Positions 36,568 to 45,298 of a DNA stretch of 64,000 nt are shown piece by piece. The notes under the pieces are model-generated. The model saw nothing but the letters and a program-made list of their open reading frames with translations, was not told the origin of the DNA and searched no databases. The DNA is from JAURVT01 sp049059935. GTDB lineage: Bacteria > Actinomycetota > Actinomycetes > Propionibacteriales > Nocardioidaceae. The stretch covers positions 124,001 through 188,000 of the forward strand of contig NZ_JBMGQR010000001.1 of NCBI RefSeq assembly GCF_049059935.1. Direction: 5' to 3'. Position 1 is the stretch's first letter, and each line of letters opens with the position of its first letter. Position numbers and translations under genes: made by a program.

Positions 36568-38745
36568 TCAGCGGATGTAGAGCATCTCCTGGTAGGTCGG
36601 CAGCGGCCACAGGTCGTCGGCCACCAGGCCCTCGAGCACGTCGGCGGCGTCGCGGACGGCCGCCATCGCGGGCAGGACGGTGTCGCGGCAGTACGTCGCC
36701 GCCGCCATGCCGTCCTCGTCGTGGTCGGCGGCCACCGCGGTGGCCAGCTCGGCGAGGCCCGCACGGAGGTCGGCCAGCGGCGCCGAGACGGCCGTCAGCG
36801 TCGACAGGTCGGCCTCGACGCCCGCCGCCTTGAGCGCGGCGACGTTGCCGGCGAGCTCGGTCTGGTAGCGCATCGCGGCCGGGAGCACGATCGTGCTGGC
36901 CATCTCGAGCGTCAGCCTGGCCTCGACGCCCACGCTCATCACGTACTGCTCGATCCCCACCTCGTAGCGGCTGTGCATCTCGCGCTCGTTGAACACCTTG
37001 TAGGTGCCGAACAGCTCGACGGCCTCGGGCGTGATCAGCTCGGGCAGAGCGTCCACGGTGGTGCGCAGGTTGGCCAGGCCGCGCTGCTCGGCCTCGACCT
37101 CCCACTCGGGCGAGTAGCCGTTGCCGTTGAAGACCACGGCGCCGTGGTCGGAGACGATGTCGGTGAGCAGGTCCTGGACGGCCTCGTTGAAGTCGGTGCC
37201 GCCGGCGACCGCCTGCTCCAGCACGGTCGCGCAGTGGTCGAGCGCCTCGGCCATGATCGTGTTGAGCACGACCATCGGGCCCGCGACGGTCTGCATCGAG
37301 CCCGGCGCGCGGAACTCGAAGCGGTTGCCGGTGAACGCGAACGGGCTCGTGCGGTTGCGGTCGCCCGGGTCCTTGGTCAGGTCGGGGAGGGTGTCGACGC
37401 CGACGATCAGCGTGCCCTTCTCCTTGGAGCGGGTGGCGCCGCCCTTGGCGATCTGGTCGAACACGTCGGCCAGCTGCTCGCCGAGGAAGATCGAGATGAT
37501 GGCGGGCGGTGCCTCGTTCGCGCCGAGGCGGTGGTCGTTGCTGGCCGAGGCGACCGACGAGCGCAGCAGGCCGCCGTACTTGTGCACCGCACGGATGACG
37601 GCGGCGCAGAACACCAGGAACTGCGCGTTGTCGTGGGGGGTGTCGCCGGGCAGCAGCAGGTTGCCCTGCGGGCCGTTGCCGAGCGAGAAGTTCACGTGCT
37701 TGCCCGAGCCGTTGACGCCGTCGAAGGGCTTCTCGTGGAACAGGCACTCCATGCCGTGCTTGCGGGCGACCGACTTGAAGGTCGTCATGAGCAGCTGCTG
37801 GTGGTCCGAGGCGAGGTTGGACTTCTCGAACATCGGCGCCACCTCGAACTGCCCCGGGGCGACCTCGTTGTGACGCGTCTTGACCGGGATGCCGAGCTTG
37901 AACAGCTCGCGCTCGGTGTCCATCATGAAGCCGAGCACGCGCTCGGGGACGGCACCGAAGTAGTGGTCGTCGAACTCCTGGCCCTTGGGCGGCTTGGCGC
38001 CGAACAGAGTGCGACCCGCGTTGAGCAGGTCGGGGCGCTGGACGAAGAAGTTCGTGTCGACCAGGAAGTACTCCTGCTCGGGCCCGCAGAACGACACGAC
38101 GCGGTCGGGGTCGGCATGGCCGAACAGCCGCAGCACCCGCTCGGCGTGCACCGACATCGCCTGCTGCGAGCGCAGCAGCGGCGTCTTGTGGTCCAGCGCC
38201 TCGCCGGTCATCGAGACGAAGAAGGTCGGGATGCACAGGGTGTTGCCGTTGGGGTTCTCGAGCACGTACGCGGGGCTCATCACGTCCCAGCCGGTGTAGC
38301 CGCGCGCCTCGAAGGTGTTGCGCAGGCCGCCGTTGGGGAAGCTCGACGCGTCGGGCTCGCCCTGGATCAGGGTCTTGCCGGCGAACTCGCTGATCGCGGT
38401 GCCGTCGCCGACCGGCTCGAGGAAGCTGTCGTGCTTCTCGGCGGTGAAGCCGGTGAGCGGGTAGAACACGTGGGCGTAGTGGGTGGCGCCCTTCTCCATC
38501 GCCCAGTCCTTCATGGCCGACGCGACCGCGTCCGCGACGACGGGGTCGAGACGCTCGGAGCGCTCGATGGTGGCCACGACGGACTTGAAGACGCCCTTGG
38601 GCAGTCGCTTCTGCATCGCGGTGACGCTGAAGACGTTCTCGCCGTAGATCTCGCCCGGCTCCTCGCCGGCGTCGAACGACACCTTCGGCGGGACGTACGC
38701 CTTGACCTGGGTGATGGCGTGCATGCGGGTGGGGTTGGCGCTCAT
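36568..38745 (-). CDS. glnN: Type III glutamine synthetase
   Basis: This 725-residue enzyme of the GlnN (GSIII) class is far longer than GlnA. Family segments include QAMSVHAERVLRLFG, SFCGPEQEYFLVD, KTRHNEVAPGQFEVAP, FHEKPFDGVNGSGKHVNFSLG and the C-terminal FNEREMHSRYEVGIEQY. It makes glutamine from glutamate, ammonia and ATP. ATG 38745 has AGGAGA seven bases upstream. GSIII is less usual than GlnA in actinobacteria. A GlnA would be expected elsewhere in the genome. Confidence 0.95.
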   Translation of the reverse strand: MSANPTRMHAITQVKAYVPPKVSFDAGEEPGEIYGENVFSVTAMQKRLPKGVFKSVVATIERSERLDPVVADAVASAMKDWAMEKGATHYAHVFYPLTGFTAEKHDSFLEPVGDGTAISEFAGKTLIQGEPDASSFPNGGLRNTFEARGYTGWDVMSPAYVLENPNGNTLCIPTFFVSMTGEALDHKTPLLRSQQAMSVHAERVLRLFGHADPDRVVSFCGPEQEYFLVDTNFFVQRPDLLNAGRTLFGAKPPKGQEFDDHYFGAVPERVLGFMMDTERELFKLGIPVKTRHNEVAPGQFEVAPMFEKSNLASDHQQLLMTTFKSVARKHGMECLFHEKPFDGVNGSGKHVNFSLGNGPQGNLLLPGDTPHDNAQFLVFCAAVIRAVHKYGGLLRSSVASASNDHRLGANEAPPAIISIFLGEQLADVFDQIAKGGATRSKEKGTLIVGVDTLPDLTKDPGDRNRTSPFAFTGNRFEFRAPGSMQTVAGPMVVLNTIMAEALDHCATVLEQAVAGGTDFNEAVQDLLTDIVSDHGAVVFNGNGYSPEWEVEAEQRGLANLRTTVDALPELITPEAVELFGTYKVFNEREMHSRYEVGIEQYVMSVGVEARLTLEMASTIVLPAAMRYQTELAGNVAALKAAGVEADLSTLTAVSAPLADLRAGLAELATAVAADHDEDGMAAATYCRDTVLPAMAAVRDAADVLEGLVADDLWPLPTYQEMLYIR

Positions 38746-38963
38746 GGCTCTCCTGGAGGGACGCGGTGGTCGTCGCGGGGCGTTCGCGAGGTGGCGCGAT
38801 GAACCTAGGTGCGCGCTGTTTCGGGGACGTGACCGTGCGGTTCCGGGCGCCGTCCTGGCCGAGGACCACCCGGAAGGGCTAGTCCAGGTCGGGTAGGCCG
38901 AGGCGGTGTCGGCGTCGTCCGACACACTGGGCGCGGCACGACGACGAGCGCGAGGGAGCATCC

Positions 38964-39989
38964 ATGGAGCCGGTGAGGTTCGGTCTGGTCGGGTACGGGT
39001 TCGGCGGGAGGTACTTCCACGCGCCGCTGATCGCGAGCGCGCCCGAGTGCGAGCTCGTCGCGGTGACGACGTCGTCGCCCGAGCGCCGCGAGCTCGTCGC
39101 CCGCGAGCACCCGGGCACCGCGACGGTCGGCTCGCTGCAGGACCTCGTCGACGCGGGCGTCGAGGCCGTCGCGATCTCCACCCCGGCCGACACCCACAGC
39201 GCCGTGACGGACCAGGCGCTCGACCTCGGGCTCGCGGTCGTCTGCGACAAGCCGTTCGCGCTCGACGCCGACGCCGCGGCCGCCAGCGCCGCGCTCGCCG
39301 ACCGGCTCGGACTCGCGCTCAGCCCCTACCAGAACCGGCGGTGGGACTCGGAGTTCCTCACCGTCCGGCGCCTCGCCGACGACGGCTCGCTGGGCGAGGT
39401 GCGGCGGTTCGAGTCCCGGTTCGAACGGTACGCGCCCGCCGACGGGCCCGGTGTCGCCGGCGGCGGCGTGCTGCTCGACTTCTGCAGCCACCTGGTCGAC
39501 CAGGCCCTCGTCCTGCTCGGCCCCGTGCGGTCGGTGAGCACCGAGTGGCGCGTCCGCGAGACCGGCCTCGACGACGACGTCTTCCTCGCCCTGCGCCACG
39601 CCGGCGGCGCCGTGTCGCACCTGTGGGGCAGCTGGAGCCAGCACGCGCCGGGTCCGCGGTTCCGTGTCACCGGCACCGACGCGTCGTTCGTGGTCGACGC
39701 CGCCGACGGCCAGGAGGACGTCCTGATCACGGGTGCGAGCCCGGCCACCACCGACGTGTGGGGACGCGAGCCCGCGTCGGCCGCCGGTCGCCTGCACCGC
39801 GACGGGCAGGTGCGGTCCGTCGAGCTGGAGCGCGGCTCGTGGGACGTGTTCTACCCGACGTTCGCCCGCGCCGTCCGCGGCGAGGGGCCCGTCCCGGTCG
39901 AGGCCGCCGACGCGGTCGCCACGGCCGTCGTCCTCGACGCCGCCCGCCGGAGCGCCACCACCGGCCAGAGCGTCGAGGTGCCGGCATGA
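38964..39989 (+). CDS. Gfo/Idh/MocA family NAD(P)-dependent oxidoreductase
   Basis: This 341-residue protein has an N-terminal Rossmann fold (VRFGLVGYGFGGRYFHAPLI, residues 4-23), the CDKPFALDAD segment with the conserved Lys near residue 94, and a C-terminal domain with GPGVAGGGVLLDFCSHLVDQAL. The pattern is like YdgJ/scyllo-inositol dehydrogenase-type sugar or polyol enzymes, but the substrate is not clear. ATG 38964 is preceded by GAGGGA. Its stop overlaps the next gene (ATGA). Confidence 0.92.
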   Translation: MEPVRFGLVGYGFGGRYFHAPLIASAPECELVAVTTSSPERRELVAREHPGTATVGSLQDLVDAGVEAVAISTPADTHSAVTDQALDLGLAVVCDKPFALDADAAAASAALADRLGLALSPYQNRRWDSEFLTVRRLADDGSLGEVRRFESRFERYAPADGPGVAGGGVLLDFCSHLVDQALVLLGPVRSVSTEWRVRETGLDDDVFLALRHAGGAVSHLWGSWSQHAPGPRFRVTGTDASFVVDAADGQEDVLITGASPATTDVWGREPASAAGRLHRDGQVRSVELERGSWDVFYPTFARAVRGEGPVPVEAADAVATAVVLDAARRSATTGQSVEVPA

Positions 39990-40462
39990 GCGCACCCGAC
40001 CGCGCGTTCCTCGACGAGCTGGTCGCCCAGGAGGAGCGGCTCGTGTTCGACGGGTTCGACGTGGCCGTGGCGTGGGAGGTGGGCGTCGCCCTGCGCGAGG
40101 CCGCGCTGGACGCGTCGCTGCCCGTCGCGATGTCCGTGCGACGCAACGGGCAGCGCCTGTTCCACGCCGCGCTGCCGGGTGCGTCGGCCGACAACGACGG
40201 CTGGCTCGACCGCAAGTGCGCCGTCGTCGACCGCTACGCCCACTCCTCGCTGCTCGTCGGCGAGCAGTTCCGGGTGCAGGGCGGCACGTTCGAGGAGCGG
40301 TCGAGGCTCGACCCCGGCCGGTTCGCGGCGCACGGCGGCGCGTTCCCGGTGCTCGTGCGCGGCACCGGGTGCGTGGGCACCGTCGCGGTGTCCGGGCTCC
40401 CCCAGCGCGACGACCACGCGCTGGTGGTCTCGGTGCTCGAGCGGTACCTCGCAGCCCGATGA
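39986..40462 (+). CDS. UPF0303/haem-degrading domain protein
   Basis: This 158-residue protein of the UPF0303 group (GlcG/HbpS-related fold, sometimes annotated haem-degrading domain) contains LPVAMSVRRNGQRLFHAALPG near residues 43-63, DNDGWLDRKCAVVDRYAHSSL near 68-88 and a C-terminal GTVAVSGLPQRDDH stretch. It is translationally coupled to the oxidoreductase by a four-base overlap, a pairing that hints at a shared small-molecule pathway. The actual role is unknown. Confidence 0.85.
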   Translation: MSAPDRAFLDELVAQEERLVFDGFDVAVAWEVGVALREAALDASLPVAMSVRRNGQRLFHAALPGASADNDGWLDRKCAVVDRYAHSSLLVGEQFRVQGGTFEERSRLDPGRFAAHGGAFPVLVRGTGCVGTVAVSGLPQRDDHALVVSVLERYLAAR

Positions 40463-40531
40463 CTCCCGACCGGTCCGCCGGTCTGACCTGATGCGACCGA
40501 CCAGCGGCGCACGACGCACGAGGAGACCCCG

Positions 40532-41302
40532 ATGACCGGCACCACCCCCACCACCAGCGGCTACGTCGACGTCGACGGGGTGCGGATCTACCACGAGGTG
40601 CACGGCACGGGCTCGCCCCTGGTGCTGCTGCACGGCGGCGTGCTCGCCATCGACCTCGACTTCCACGCGCTGCTGCCCGCGCTCGCCGAGAGCCACCAGG
40701 TGATCGGCATCGAGCTGCAGGGCCACGGCCGCACCAACGACACCGACCGCCCGATGAGCGTCGAGACGTTCGCCGCCGACGTCGTCGCGGTGCTCGACCA
40801 CCTCGGCGTCGACTCCGCCGACGTCCTCGGCCACAGCCTCGGCGGCGCGATCGCGATCGAGCTGGCGATCAGCCACGCGTCCCGCGTCCGCTCGATCGTG
40901 CCGATCTCCGCGTCGGTCGACACCACCGGCACCCACGAGGACCTCACCGACCCCGCGCTGATGGCGACGTCCACCCGGATGCCCACCGCCGACGACTTCG
41001 CCGCCATGCGTCGCACCTACGACGAGCTCTCGCCCCACCCCGAGCACTTCGACGACTTCCTCATGAAGATGCAGGGCCTCGGCAGCACGCTCGTCGGCTG
41101 GTCCGACGAGCAGCTCGCCACCATCACCGCCCCGACGCTCGTCGTCCAGGGCGACCGTGACTTCACCACCAACGCCCACGCGGCGCAGATGGTCGAGAAG
41201 ATCCCCGGCTCCCGCCTCGCGATCCTCCCCGACACCACCCACATGACCGTCACCCTGCGCGCCGACTACCTGCTGCCGATGCTGGCCGACTTCCTGTCCT
41301 GA
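40532..41302 (+). CDS. Alpha/beta hydrolase, serine type
   Basis: This 256-residue alpha/beta-hydrolase has VLLHGG (oxyanion hole, near residue 32), nucleophile elbow GHSLGG with catalytic Ser near residue 100, an acidic residue in LVVQGDRDF and C-terminal His in PDTTHMTV. It is similar to the broad group of chloroperoxidase-, lactonase- or esterase-like hydrolases. Nothing fixes the substrate. The gene is alone. Repeat copy C lies 18 bases behind its stop. Confidence 0.87.
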   Translation: MTGTTPTTSGYVDVDGVRIYHEVHGTGSPLVLLHGGVLAIDLDFHALLPALAESHQVIGIELQGHGRTNDTDRPMSVETFAADVVAVLDHLGVDSADVLGHSLGGAIAIELAISHASRVRSIVPISASVDTTGTHEDLTDPALMATSTRMPTADDFAAMRRTYDELSPHPEHFDDFLMKMQGLGSTLVGWSDEQLATITAPTLVVQGDRDFTTNAHAAQMVEKIPGSRLAILPDTTHMTVTLRADYLLPMLADFLS

Positions 41303-41320
41303 GCCACGCAGCTGCGGCCC

Positions 41321-41397
41321 GTCGGATTCCCAGGTTCACCTGGGAGTCCGACGAGACCCAGGAGAACTTCCCGGGGTCTCGTCGGATTCCCAGGTGA
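41321..41397. repeat. Two-hairpin intergenic repeat, copy C
   Basis: A 32-base palindrome (two mismatches) lies at 41321-41352. A stem CGAGACCC/GGGTCTCG follows at 41352-41359 and 41374-41381, with GGAGAACTTCCC in the loop. A second partial palindrome arm begins with an exact direct repeat GTCGGATTCCCAGGT at 41381-41395. It lies between two convergent gene ends (alpha/beta hydrolase and menB). Confidence 0.85.
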
Positions 41398-41439
41398 GTG
41401 GGACGGACGGTTCGCCGGTGACCACCGCGCCGCGTCGCC

Positions 41440-42273
41440 TCAGGCCCTTCGAGGGAACTGGGTGAAGTCAGGGGTGCGGCGCTCCTTGAAGGCGTCGCGG
41501 CCCTCCTGGGCCTCCTCGGAGCCGTAGAACAGCAGGTTGGTGTCGTGCGCGAGCTGCTGGATGCCGGCGTAGCCGTCCTCGGCCGCGTGGAAGCTGGCCT
41601 TGAGCAGGCGCAGGGCGAACGGTGAGAGCGCGAGCATCTCGCGGCACCACTTCACCGTCTCGGCCTCGAGGTCGGCGAGCGGGACGACCGTGTTCACCAG
41701 GCCCATCTCGAGGGCCTCGGCGGCGTCGTACTGGCGGCACAGGAACCAGATCTCCTTGGCCTTCTTCATGCCCACCAGCTGCGACAGGACGCTGGCGCCG
41801 AACCCGCCGTCGAACGACCCGACCTTGGGGCCCACCTGGCCGAAGCGGCCGTTGTCGGCGGCGATCGTCAGGTCGGCGACGAGGTGCAGCACGTGGCCGC
41901 CGCCGATGGCCCAGCCGGCCACCATCGCGACGATCGGCTTGGGGCAGCGGCGCATCTGCACGTGCAGGTCGGTGACGTGGAAGCGTCCGACGCCGCCGGC
42001 CTCGCTCTGGTAGCCGCTGTCGCCGCGGACGCGCTGGTCGCCGCCGGAGCAGAACGCCTTGTCGCCCTCGCCGGTGAGGATGATGACGCCCACCGACGTG
42101 TCCTCGCGGGCCACCGTCAGCGCCTGCGAGATCTCGACGATCGTCTGCGGACGGAAGGCGTTGTGCACCTCGGGTCGGCAGATCGTGATCTTGGCGATGC
42201 CGTCGTCGGTGGTCTCGTAGCGGACGTCCTCGTAGTCGCCGGACGCGTGCCAGGTGGTTGCGGTGTCGGTCAT
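41440..42273 (-). CDS. menB: 1,4-dihydroxy-2-naphthoyl-CoA synthase MenB
   Basis: This 277-residue crotonase-fold enzyme closes the naphthoquinone ring in menaquinone synthesis. Family marks include RPEVHNAFRPQT, ILTGEGDKAFCSGGDQRVRG, MVAGWAIGGGHVLHLVADLTIAADN, GPKVGSFDGGFGAS and the C-terminal GREAF-type region EGRDAFKERRTPDF. ATG 42273 fits. No other men gene is adjacent in this window. The assignment to MenB rather than a generic enoyl-CoA hydratase rests on the SGGDQ and GGFG segments. Confidence 0.94.
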   Translation of the reverse strand: MTDTATTWHASGDYEDVRYETTDDGIAKITICRPEVHNAFRPQTIVEISQALTVAREDTSVGVIILTGEGDKAFCSGGDQRVRGDSGYQSEAGGVGRFHVTDLHVQMRRCPKPIVAMVAGWAIGGGHVLHLVADLTIAADNGRFGQVGPKVGSFDGGFGASVLSQLVGMKKAKEIWFLCRQYDAAEALEMGLVNTVVPLADLEAETVKWCREMLALSPFALRLLKASFHAAEDGYAGIQQLAHDTNLLFYGSEEAQEGRDAFKERRTPDFTQFPRRA

Positions 42274-42314
42274 GGCCCCATTCTCGCGACCGGCCGCGGA
42301 CGCGGGCGCCCGGG

Positions 42315-44228
42315 TCAGAGCGTCAGCTCGCGACCCACGACGACGGTGCGGTCGCGGGGCAGGTCGAGCAGCTCGACCGGGTCGGGCGTCATCCGCGTCA
42401 CGGCGACGAACAGGCGCTGGCGCCACCGCACCATCGAGCTCTCGCGGCTCACCTGCACCACGGGCAGCGACACGAAGAAGACCGCGTCCGAGGTGTCGAG
42501 CCCGTCGAGCTCGCCCCCGGCCAGCCGCCGTGCGCGCCGCAGCACCGCCATGACGTCGGGGTGCTCGCGGAACCCGAACACCGCCACCACCTGGACGACG
42601 CCGTCGCCCGGGTCGCCGAGCAGGTCGACGCTCACCCGTTCGTCGTCGGCCACCGTCGGGGTGTCGGCGGTGCTCCAGCTGAGCAGCACCACCTGGCGGT
42701 GCAGCACGTGGTTCTGCTGCACCGAGGTGCACAGGGCCATCGGCGCGACCCCGGCGTGCCGGGTGAAGAACACCGCGCTGCCCGACGTCCGGTGGGTGTC
42801 GGTGGCGTCGTCGGCCACCTCGTCCAGGATCGACCGGACGGACGTCTCGTGACGGTGCCGCGCCTCGTCGATGCGCCGCTGGCCGGTCTGCCAGGTCGTC
42901 ATCAGCACCACGAGCACCAGGCCGATGCCCAGCGGCAGCCAGCCACCGGTGGCGACCTTCGGCACGTTCGCGGCCAGGAAGACGAGGATCACCAGCAGCA
43001 CCGAGCCGGCCACCACCAGGCTGCCGGTGACGCGTCGCTCGCGCTGCCAGGTCAGCGTCAGGTACATCGAGGTGGTCACCGTGATCGTCGTGGTGACGGC
43101 CACGCCGTAGGCCGACGCCAGCGACGCCGAGCTGCCGAACGTCACGACCAGGACGAGGACGGCCGTCGCCAGCACCCAGTTGACGGCCGGCAGGTAGATC
43201 TGGCCGACGTGCTCGCGCGAGGTGTGCAGGATGCGCAGCGGCGGCAGGAAGCCCAGCCGGGTCGCCTGGTGCACCACCGTGAAGGCGCCGGAGATCACCG
43301 CCTGCGAGGCGATGATCGTCGCGAGGGTGGCCAGCACCACCATCGGGATCCGGCCCCAGGCGGGCACGAGCGCGAAGAACGGGTTGCCCGCGGACGACGG
43401 GTCGCCGACGACGACCGCCGCCTGCCCGAGGTAGCTCAGGACGAGCGCGGGGAAGACGACGAACAGCCAGCCGCGGGTGATCGCGCGACGGCCGAGGTGG
43501 CCGAGGTCGGCGTAGAGCGCCTCCGCACCGGTCACCGCGAGCACGACCGCGCCGAGCGAGAGGAACGCGACGAGCGGCTCGTCGCGCACGTACAGCACGA
43601 CCCAGTGCGGCGAGAGCGCCTGGAGCACCGATGGCTCCCGGGCCACCGCGACCGCGCCGACCACCGCGATCACGCCGAACCAGACCATCATGATCGGCCC
43701 GAAGAGCCGGCCGATGCGCGCCGTCCCGAAGCGTTGCAGGACGAACAGCGCCGCCAGCACGACCACCGCGAGCGGCACGACCGCCCGGGCGAGCCCCGGG
43801 TCGGCCAGCTCGAGCCCCTCGGCGGCCGACAGCACCGAGATCGCGGGCGTGATCACGCTGTCGCCGAGGAACATGGCCGAGCCGACCATGCCGAGCAGCC
43901 CCAGCGCGGCGACGGCCCGCACGCCGCGGACGTGCGTGCGCAGCAGGCCGAGCAGCGCCAGCAGCCCGCCCTCCCCGTCGTTGTCGGCCCGCAGCAGCAG
44001 GCGCACGTAGAGCACCGTGACGATGAGGAACATCGACCACAGCACCGTCGACGTCATCCCGTACACGAGCTCGGGGTCGAGCGGCCTGCCTCGCGACGTC
44101 CCCTCGCGCAGCACGGTCCCCATCGCGTACAGGACGCTCGTGCCGATGTCGCCGAAGACGACGCCCACGGCACCGACCACCGCGACGAACCCGCCTGCCC
44201 CTGCGCCCGTGCGCTGGTCGACCTTCAC
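42315..44228 (-). CDS. kup: KUP family potassium uptake protein
   Basis: This 637-residue K+ transporter has the KUP beginning GAVGVVFGDIGTSVLYAMGTVL, then 12 expected helices including FLGDSVITPAISVLSAAEGLE and TGAEALYADLGHLGRRAI, and a cytoplasmic C-terminal domain of about 180 residues. GTG 44228 is the likely start; GGGAGG directly abuts it, so the spacing is poor. It faces the divergent DedA gene across about 95 bases. Confidence 0.94.
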   Translation of the reverse strand: MKVDQRTGAGAGGFVAVVGAVGVVFGDIGTSVLYAMGTVLREGTSRGRPLDPELVYGMTSTVLWSMFLIVTVLYVRLLLRADNDGEGGLLALLGLLRTHVRGVRAVAALGLLGMVGSAMFLGDSVITPAISVLSAAEGLELADPGLARAVVPLAVVVLAALFVLQRFGTARIGRLFGPIMMVWFGVIAVVGAVAVAREPSVLQALSPHWVVLYVRDEPLVAFLSLGAVVLAVTGAEALYADLGHLGRRAITRGWLFVVFPALVLSYLGQAAVVVGDPSSAGNPFFALVPAWGRIPMVVLATLATIIASQAVISGAFTVVHQATRLGFLPPLRILHTSREHVGQIYLPAVNWVLATAVLVLVVTFGSSASLASAYGVAVTTTITVTTSMYLTLTWQRERRVTGSLVVAGSVLLVILVFLAANVPKVATGGWLPLGIGLVLVVLMTTWQTGQRRIDEARHRHETSVRSILDEVADDATDTHRTSGSAVFFTRHAGVAPMALCTSVQQNHVLHRQVVLLSWSTADTPTVADDERVSVDLLGDPGDGVVQVVAVFGFREHPDVMAVLRRARRLAGGELDGLDTSDAVFFVSLPVVQVSRESSMVRWRQRLFVAVTRMTPDPVELLDLPRDRTVVVGRELTL

Positions 44229-44324
44229 CCTCCCGACAGTAGGTCGAGCGGGCCGATCCGGCTCAGGTGGCAGGATCGTGGTCGCGCCGCGACCCCTGAC
44301 GCCGCGGGCGGGAGGGACGGGGAC

Positions 44325-44945
44325 GTGTCCGCTGTCGTCGACGTCCTGGTCGGCCTGCCGCCCTGGGTCGTCCTGCTGCTCGTCTTCGCCCTCCCGGCCG
44401 TCGAGGCGTCCGCGTTCGTCGGCCTGGTGGTGCCGGGCGAGGTCGCGGTCCTCGTGGGAGGCGTGGTCGCCCACGGCGGGTCGCTGCCGCTGTGGGCGGT
44501 GATCGTGGTCGGCATCCTGGGTGCCGCCCTCGGCGACCAGGTCGGCTTCGTCGTCGGACGACGCTGGGGCCCGCGGCTCGTCGAGCACCTGCCCCACCGC
44601 GTCCGCACGGGCGGCGAGGTCGACCGCGCACTGGACCTGGTGCGCCGTCGTGGCGGCCTGGCCGTCGTCGTCGGACGGTGGGCCGCGGCCCTGCGCGCCC
44701 TCGTGCCCGGCGTCGCGGGGATGTCCGGGATGCGCCAGCTCACCTTCACCCTGTCCAACGTCGTGGGTGGAGCGATCTGGGTGGGCGTCGTCGCGGTCGC
44801 CGGGTTCGCCGCCGGCGCCTCGTACCGTCAGCTCGAGACCCGCCTCGGGCGTGGCGGCGAGGTGGTGGCGGCCGTGGTGGTCGTCGCGCTCGTCGCCGCC
44901 GTGCTCTGGCGCCGCCACCGCTCGTCCCCCACCCCGGAGGCCTGA
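44325..44945 (+). CDS. DedA family membrane protein
   Basis: This 206-residue DedA/SNARE-associated family protein has the typical SAFVGLVVPGEVAVLVGGVVA and GAALGDQVGFVVGRRWGPRLV segments, then GRWAAALRALVPGVAGMSGM. It is probably involved in lipid carrier flipping and membrane homeostasis, as shown for other DedA proteins. GTG 44325 is preceded by GGGAGG. A much longer open frame upstream is antisense to kup and not coding. The stop overlaps the next start by one base (TGATG). Confidence 0.88.
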   Translation: MSAVVDVLVGLPPWVVLLLVFALPAVEASAFVGLVVPGEVAVLVGGVVAHGGSLPLWAVIVVGILGAALGDQVGFVVGRRWGPRLVEHLPHRVRTGGEVDRALDLVRRRGGLAVVVGRWAAALRALVPGVAGMSGMRQLTFTLSNVVGGAIWVGVVAVAGFAAGASYRQLETRLGRGGEVVAAVVVVALVAAVLWRRHRSSPTPEA

Positions 44946-45280
44946 TGACGATCACCCGCTCCATCGTGCTGTTCGCCGCGGCCGCCCTGCTCGAGATCGG
45001 CGGCGCCTGGATGGTGTGGCAGGGGGTGCGTGAGCACCGGGGCCTGCTGTGGGTGGGCGCCGGCGTCGTCGCGCTCGGCCTGTACGGGTTCGTCGCGACC
45101 CTGCAGCCCGACGCCGACTTCGGACGGATCCTCGCCGCGTACGGCGGGGTGTTCGTCGCCGGCTCGCTCGCCTGGGGCGTGGTCGTCGACGGGTTCCGCC
45201 CCGCGCGCACCGACGTGCTGGGTGCGCTCATCTGCCTGGTCGGCGTCGCGGTGATCATGTACGCGCCCCGCAGCCAGTGA
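44945..45280 (+). CDS. YnfA family (UPF0060) membrane protein
   Basis: This 111-residue protein has four membrane helices and the YnfA signatures ALLEIGGAWMVWQG and GRILAAYGGVFVAGSLAWGVVVDGFRP. The fold is related to small multidrug resistance proteins. Some homologues export cationic compounds. It is coupled to the DedA gene by a one-base overlap. Length and motifs match the family exactly. Confidence 0.93.
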   Translation: MTITRSIVLFAAAALLEIGGAWMVWQGVREHRGLLWVGAGVVALGLYGFVATLQPDADFGRILAAYGGVFVAGSLAWGVVVDGFRPARTDVLGALICLVGVAVIMYAPRSQ

Positions 45281-45298
45281 CGTCGTAGCGTCGTCGCC

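Noticed and set aside
42258..44324. Long plus-strand frame leading into the DedA gene
   Set aside because: It is antisense to kup; only the last 206 codons from GTG 44325 show the DedA family.
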